A stretch of 64,000 nt of DNA from Haematococcus lacustris (taxonomy: Eukaryota > Chlorophyta > Chlorophyceae > Chlamydomonadales > Haematococcaceae): NCBI GenBank assembly GCA_030144725.1, contig JASKMD010000006.1:6063912-6127911 (forward strand), given 5' to 3'. Below the pieces are notes generated by a model. It did no database searches. It saw only the letters and a program-made list of their open reading frames with translations, and was not told where the DNA came from. The stretch's first letter is position 1. Every line of letters begins with the position of its first letter. Made by a program: the position numbers and the translations under genes. Positions 60,573-64,000 of the stretch are shown in pieces.

Positions 60573-61552
60573 TGGGCTGGGCTGGGCAGAAGGGGATGCA
60601 AGGAAGGGGGTAAAGAGAAGAGGGGTGAAAGGGGAGAGGGAGAGGAGGAAGTGTGTTAACTGCACTCACCTGGTTGCACAGGCTCAAGACCTTGGTACGA
60701 GCAGTGGCTAGCCATGTGCCAGGACCGTGAGGCATGGTGAGCGCACATGAAAGGGAGCATGCAACATGACATGTTGAATCTAAGCCTCAATCAGTGGTTG
60801 GACTGGTAGTTGTGCGGCGAGACGCAGTCCCCATGTTGTGAAGGGGCATGCTCATGGCATGACCTTATTGCCAAGGTTTCAGCCTCTCCTCTCCTCACTT
60901 AATGCACGCCCATCAGTGAGAGCGTAGTCATTCTTTCTTTGTTTCCAAATTGGGGCAGAGGCTCAGTCAGGCGACCCCAACTAACAAAAAATGACAGGAA
61001 ATGATAGGAAACCGACCCCTGGTAATCAAAACGACGCCGCGTCTCAGCCACGTGGTTTCTATTTATGTTTTGCACATGCCTGGATAGAGGACTCCGTCAG
61101 CTATGCAGTGAAACATGTATCATTAAATATTGTGCAGTGTGCTGAGTGCTAAGGCGGCTCAAATCTTGACATTCAAATGCATGCCAGTTTTGCTCATGCG
61201 GGCCTCGCCGCGACCGACCGCCGCGACCGACGTGGCCCAGTAGCCTCTGCAAACAGTCAGGGACAGTCGCCGCAGTCAAAACAATGCACATGGCACGCAA
61301 AACCGATGTAACGACGCCCCTCAACCCATGCTCGGAAGTATACAAGGCTGCTGCATTGCTTGACCGCTACGTGAGTAGTACCTACTACCTGGCCACTCGG
61401 TAAGGCCACTCAAGGTGTGTGGGCCATTGCTACGTTACCTTGCTCGATATGTTGGGTCCGATCCCTCCCGCCCGCCCTCCACTTGCGTGTCGAGCTCGAG
61501 TCCAACTCCGCCCTGACCCCCTGCTGCTCAGCTGGAGGGGTGGGCAGCCCAT

Positions 61553-61815
61553 GGGAAGCACCAGCACCAGCTGCCTGCTGCTGCCAGGGGGGTGCAGCAG
61601 GAGGGGGGGGCAGGTCAGGGGCAGCACCAGCACCAGCTGCCTGCTGCTGCCAGGGGGGTGCAGCAGGAGGGGGGGGCATGTCAGGGGCGGCACCAGCACC
61701 AGCTGCCTGCTGCTGCCAGGGGGGTGCAGCAGGAGGGGGGGGCAGGTCAGGGGCAGCACCAGCACCAGCTGCCTGCTGCTGCCAGGGGGGTGCAGCAGGA
61801 GGGGGTAGCAGTGAG
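61553..61815 (+). repeat. 66-bp tandem repeat, about four copies
   Basis: Each unit carries AGCACCAGCACCAGCTGCC, TGCTGCTGCCAGGGGGGTGC and AGCAGGAGGGGG, ending in GTCAGGGGC. Adjacent copies differ by one or two bases. There are no spacers, so this is not a CRISPR array. Confidence 0.92.
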
Positions 61816-63005
61816 GGGGCTGGGAGGGGGTGGGGTGGGGGGGTGGGAGGGCGGGGCTAGGGTTGGGAGCGGGTAGGAGGAGGTAGGAAGGCTATGCTGG
61901 GCTGGGGAGGGGGTGGGGGTGCAAGGGCGTGCAAGGGGGTGCGAGGGGGCACGGTCCGGGCGGTCGGAGTAGGCTAGTCATTCCTGCAAGGCAAAGTCGG
62001 GTCACGCCAATGTCATTTGGAGCAGGCCTGATCATCTAATTGCCATGCTTTCTTCTCCAGCAGCTGTGACGTTGAGTAAGGAACAGAGTTACTAGTCGAA
62101 AGTCTGGAAACTCACAATGGTCAGCTCACAACATGCCATTTTGTGGATGGGGGTCTCCTTTCCTGTGTGACTGGCGAGAGAGAGGCGCACATTTCCCGCG
62201 TATTTAACAATGTCGAGTAGTAACTTGCCCAACGATGGCCTTCCAACACCGCCTGCATCAATGAAAGGTTCGCGGAGCGAGCCTGGCGGGCTGAAATGTG
62301 AATGTACTTCCGGCTCGATGCCAAGCGCAGTTCGATCATTGGTGCCTCTGCTCACCACTAGACCAATCGATAGTGAGCAGCTGAGCTGTGTCCGCGCTCG
62401 CTTGCGCCGGCATGGACTCTGATGCAAGGATTAACGCGCCGCTTGCCAGTAGATGCGGAGTAATTCGCAGGTGCCAATGCAACAAACGCTATCGCAATCG
62501 GTGCACTTTGTAGCGAGTACTTGCATGAAGATTACCAACCCCATGTTGGGACATCCTGAGGCTCAGACAACACAGTCCTGGTGTATGTTCTTCCCCATGG
62601 ACCTGTGCTCATGCAAGTATCTGACTTGTAGGTGACATGTGTGAGGCATACATGCCATCAACATGTCATCGCTGGGCCGACCATCAGCTCATTGAAGATG
62701 AAGGCATCAACTGATGGTTTACTGCAGTAAGGGGCCCGCCTTTGGCCATGACTGGGCTGATGAGTCAGTGATGACGCTACCCCTGACCCTACCTACACTT
62801 GTTACCCCTTACAACACCAATCCACTTGTAGGCCCCTGATCCTGTTAGGCACCTGCTTATTGTGCATCTTGCACCGTTAAGGAGACTATGCACGGCCATC
62901 AAGCACGAACCTCGTCAGGATAGCGGCAAAAGATCTCAAGGCCAGGGAGCCAGGAGCAGTGCATGGGGCCAACGAGGCTACTGAGGACGGATGACGTGTG
63001 ACGCG

Positions 63006-63014
63006 TATTAAAAA
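63006..63014 (+). promoter_or_regulatory. Possible TATA-like element of polyubiquitin
   Basis: TATTAAAAA lies about 120 bp upstream of the start codon at 63135, a reasonable place for a core promoter given a 5' UTR of about 90 bp. Supported only by sequence and position. Confidence 0.25.
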
Positions 63015-63134
63015 CCTACATCGCTCGGAAGAATCAACAATTTCGTGCAGTGTAAATACAAAGAAGGCGTTAAACAAATAGCTGCTTAGGAGCTTCAGGA
63101 CCTCAAGAAGCTCAGTAAAACCGAAGAACAAGAA

Positions 63135-64000
<866 letters not shown>

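Larger units (their letters stand above)
60573..63134. other. Intergenic stretch before polyubiquitin
   Basis: It contains a 66-bp tandem array (61553-61815), a G-rich zone (61800-61970) and otherwise unremarkable sequence. A plus-strand frame at 62210-62422 (MSSSNLPNDGLPTPPASMKG) and an overlapping minus-strand frame at 62427-62092 show no recognisable domain; neither is called. The last 150 bp should hold the polyubiquitin promoter and 5' UTR. Confidence 0.4.

Noticed and set aside
61553..61815. CRISPR-like array
   Set aside because: Units are contiguous with no unique spacers, and the genome is eukaryotic.
62092..62427. Overlapping frames on both strands near 62.2 kb
   Set aside because: Neither has a recognisable domain or convincing splice context.

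Overview
The window looks like nuclear DNA of a green alga, most likely a chlamydomonadalean (volvocalean) such as Haematococcus or a relative. The reasons are: high GC outside a few AT-rich islands; genes split into many short exons with GTGAGT-type donors and CAG acceptors; dense CAG, GGGTGA, CCCGA and CCCG tandem repeats; a plant-type AMP deaminase; a glutamate-receptor-like channel; a cytochrome b5-fused front-end desaturase; and a polyubiquitin gene with an intron inside every unit. The species is inferred. One 500-base run of N (60073-60572) is an assembly gap.

Five host genes can be rebuilt exon by exon. (1) A glutamate-receptor-like ion channel lies on the minus strand at 10907-6229. 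(2) AMP deaminase lies on the minus strand; the catalytic part is at 28605-19212, with a probable N-terminal membrane exon reaching 33089. (3) SEC31, the outer COPII coat subunit, is on the plus strand at 38087-47769 in 22 exons (about 1393 residues). (4) A front-end fatty acid desaturase is on the plus strand at 50505-56576 in 14 exons (432 residues). (5) Polyubiquitin is on the plus strand from 63135 and runs off the right edge. The five serve purine salvage, ER-to-Golgi transport, lipid desaturation, ion signalling and protein turnover, with no sign of linked function.

The rest is mobile-element debris. The most notable is a Fanzor-like family (eukaryotic TnpB relatives, RNA-guided nucleases). 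One copy with the N-terminus and RuvC-I but no 3' half lies at 1993-5030. Four C-terminal fragments lie at 10217, 33727, 37350 and 48523, and a fifth, antisense, at 52196. A conserved non-coding block downstream of the stop codon, also found alone at 11739, is a candidate guide-RNA scaffold. No copy is intact. One fragment sits in a channel-gene intron and ends at its splice donor; another sits in a desaturase intron.

Other elements are a LINE C-terminal fragment (11.9-12.5 kb), a hAT-like transposase flanked by long diverged inverted repeats (13-17.6 kb), a 347-bp TA-flanked fold-back MITE (35826-36172), a LINE ORF1-like frame with a frameshift (58.4-59.8 kb), and a possible reverse-transcriptase relic near 57.95 kb. 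Most of the longest open frames in the window are translations of tandem repeats and are not genes.
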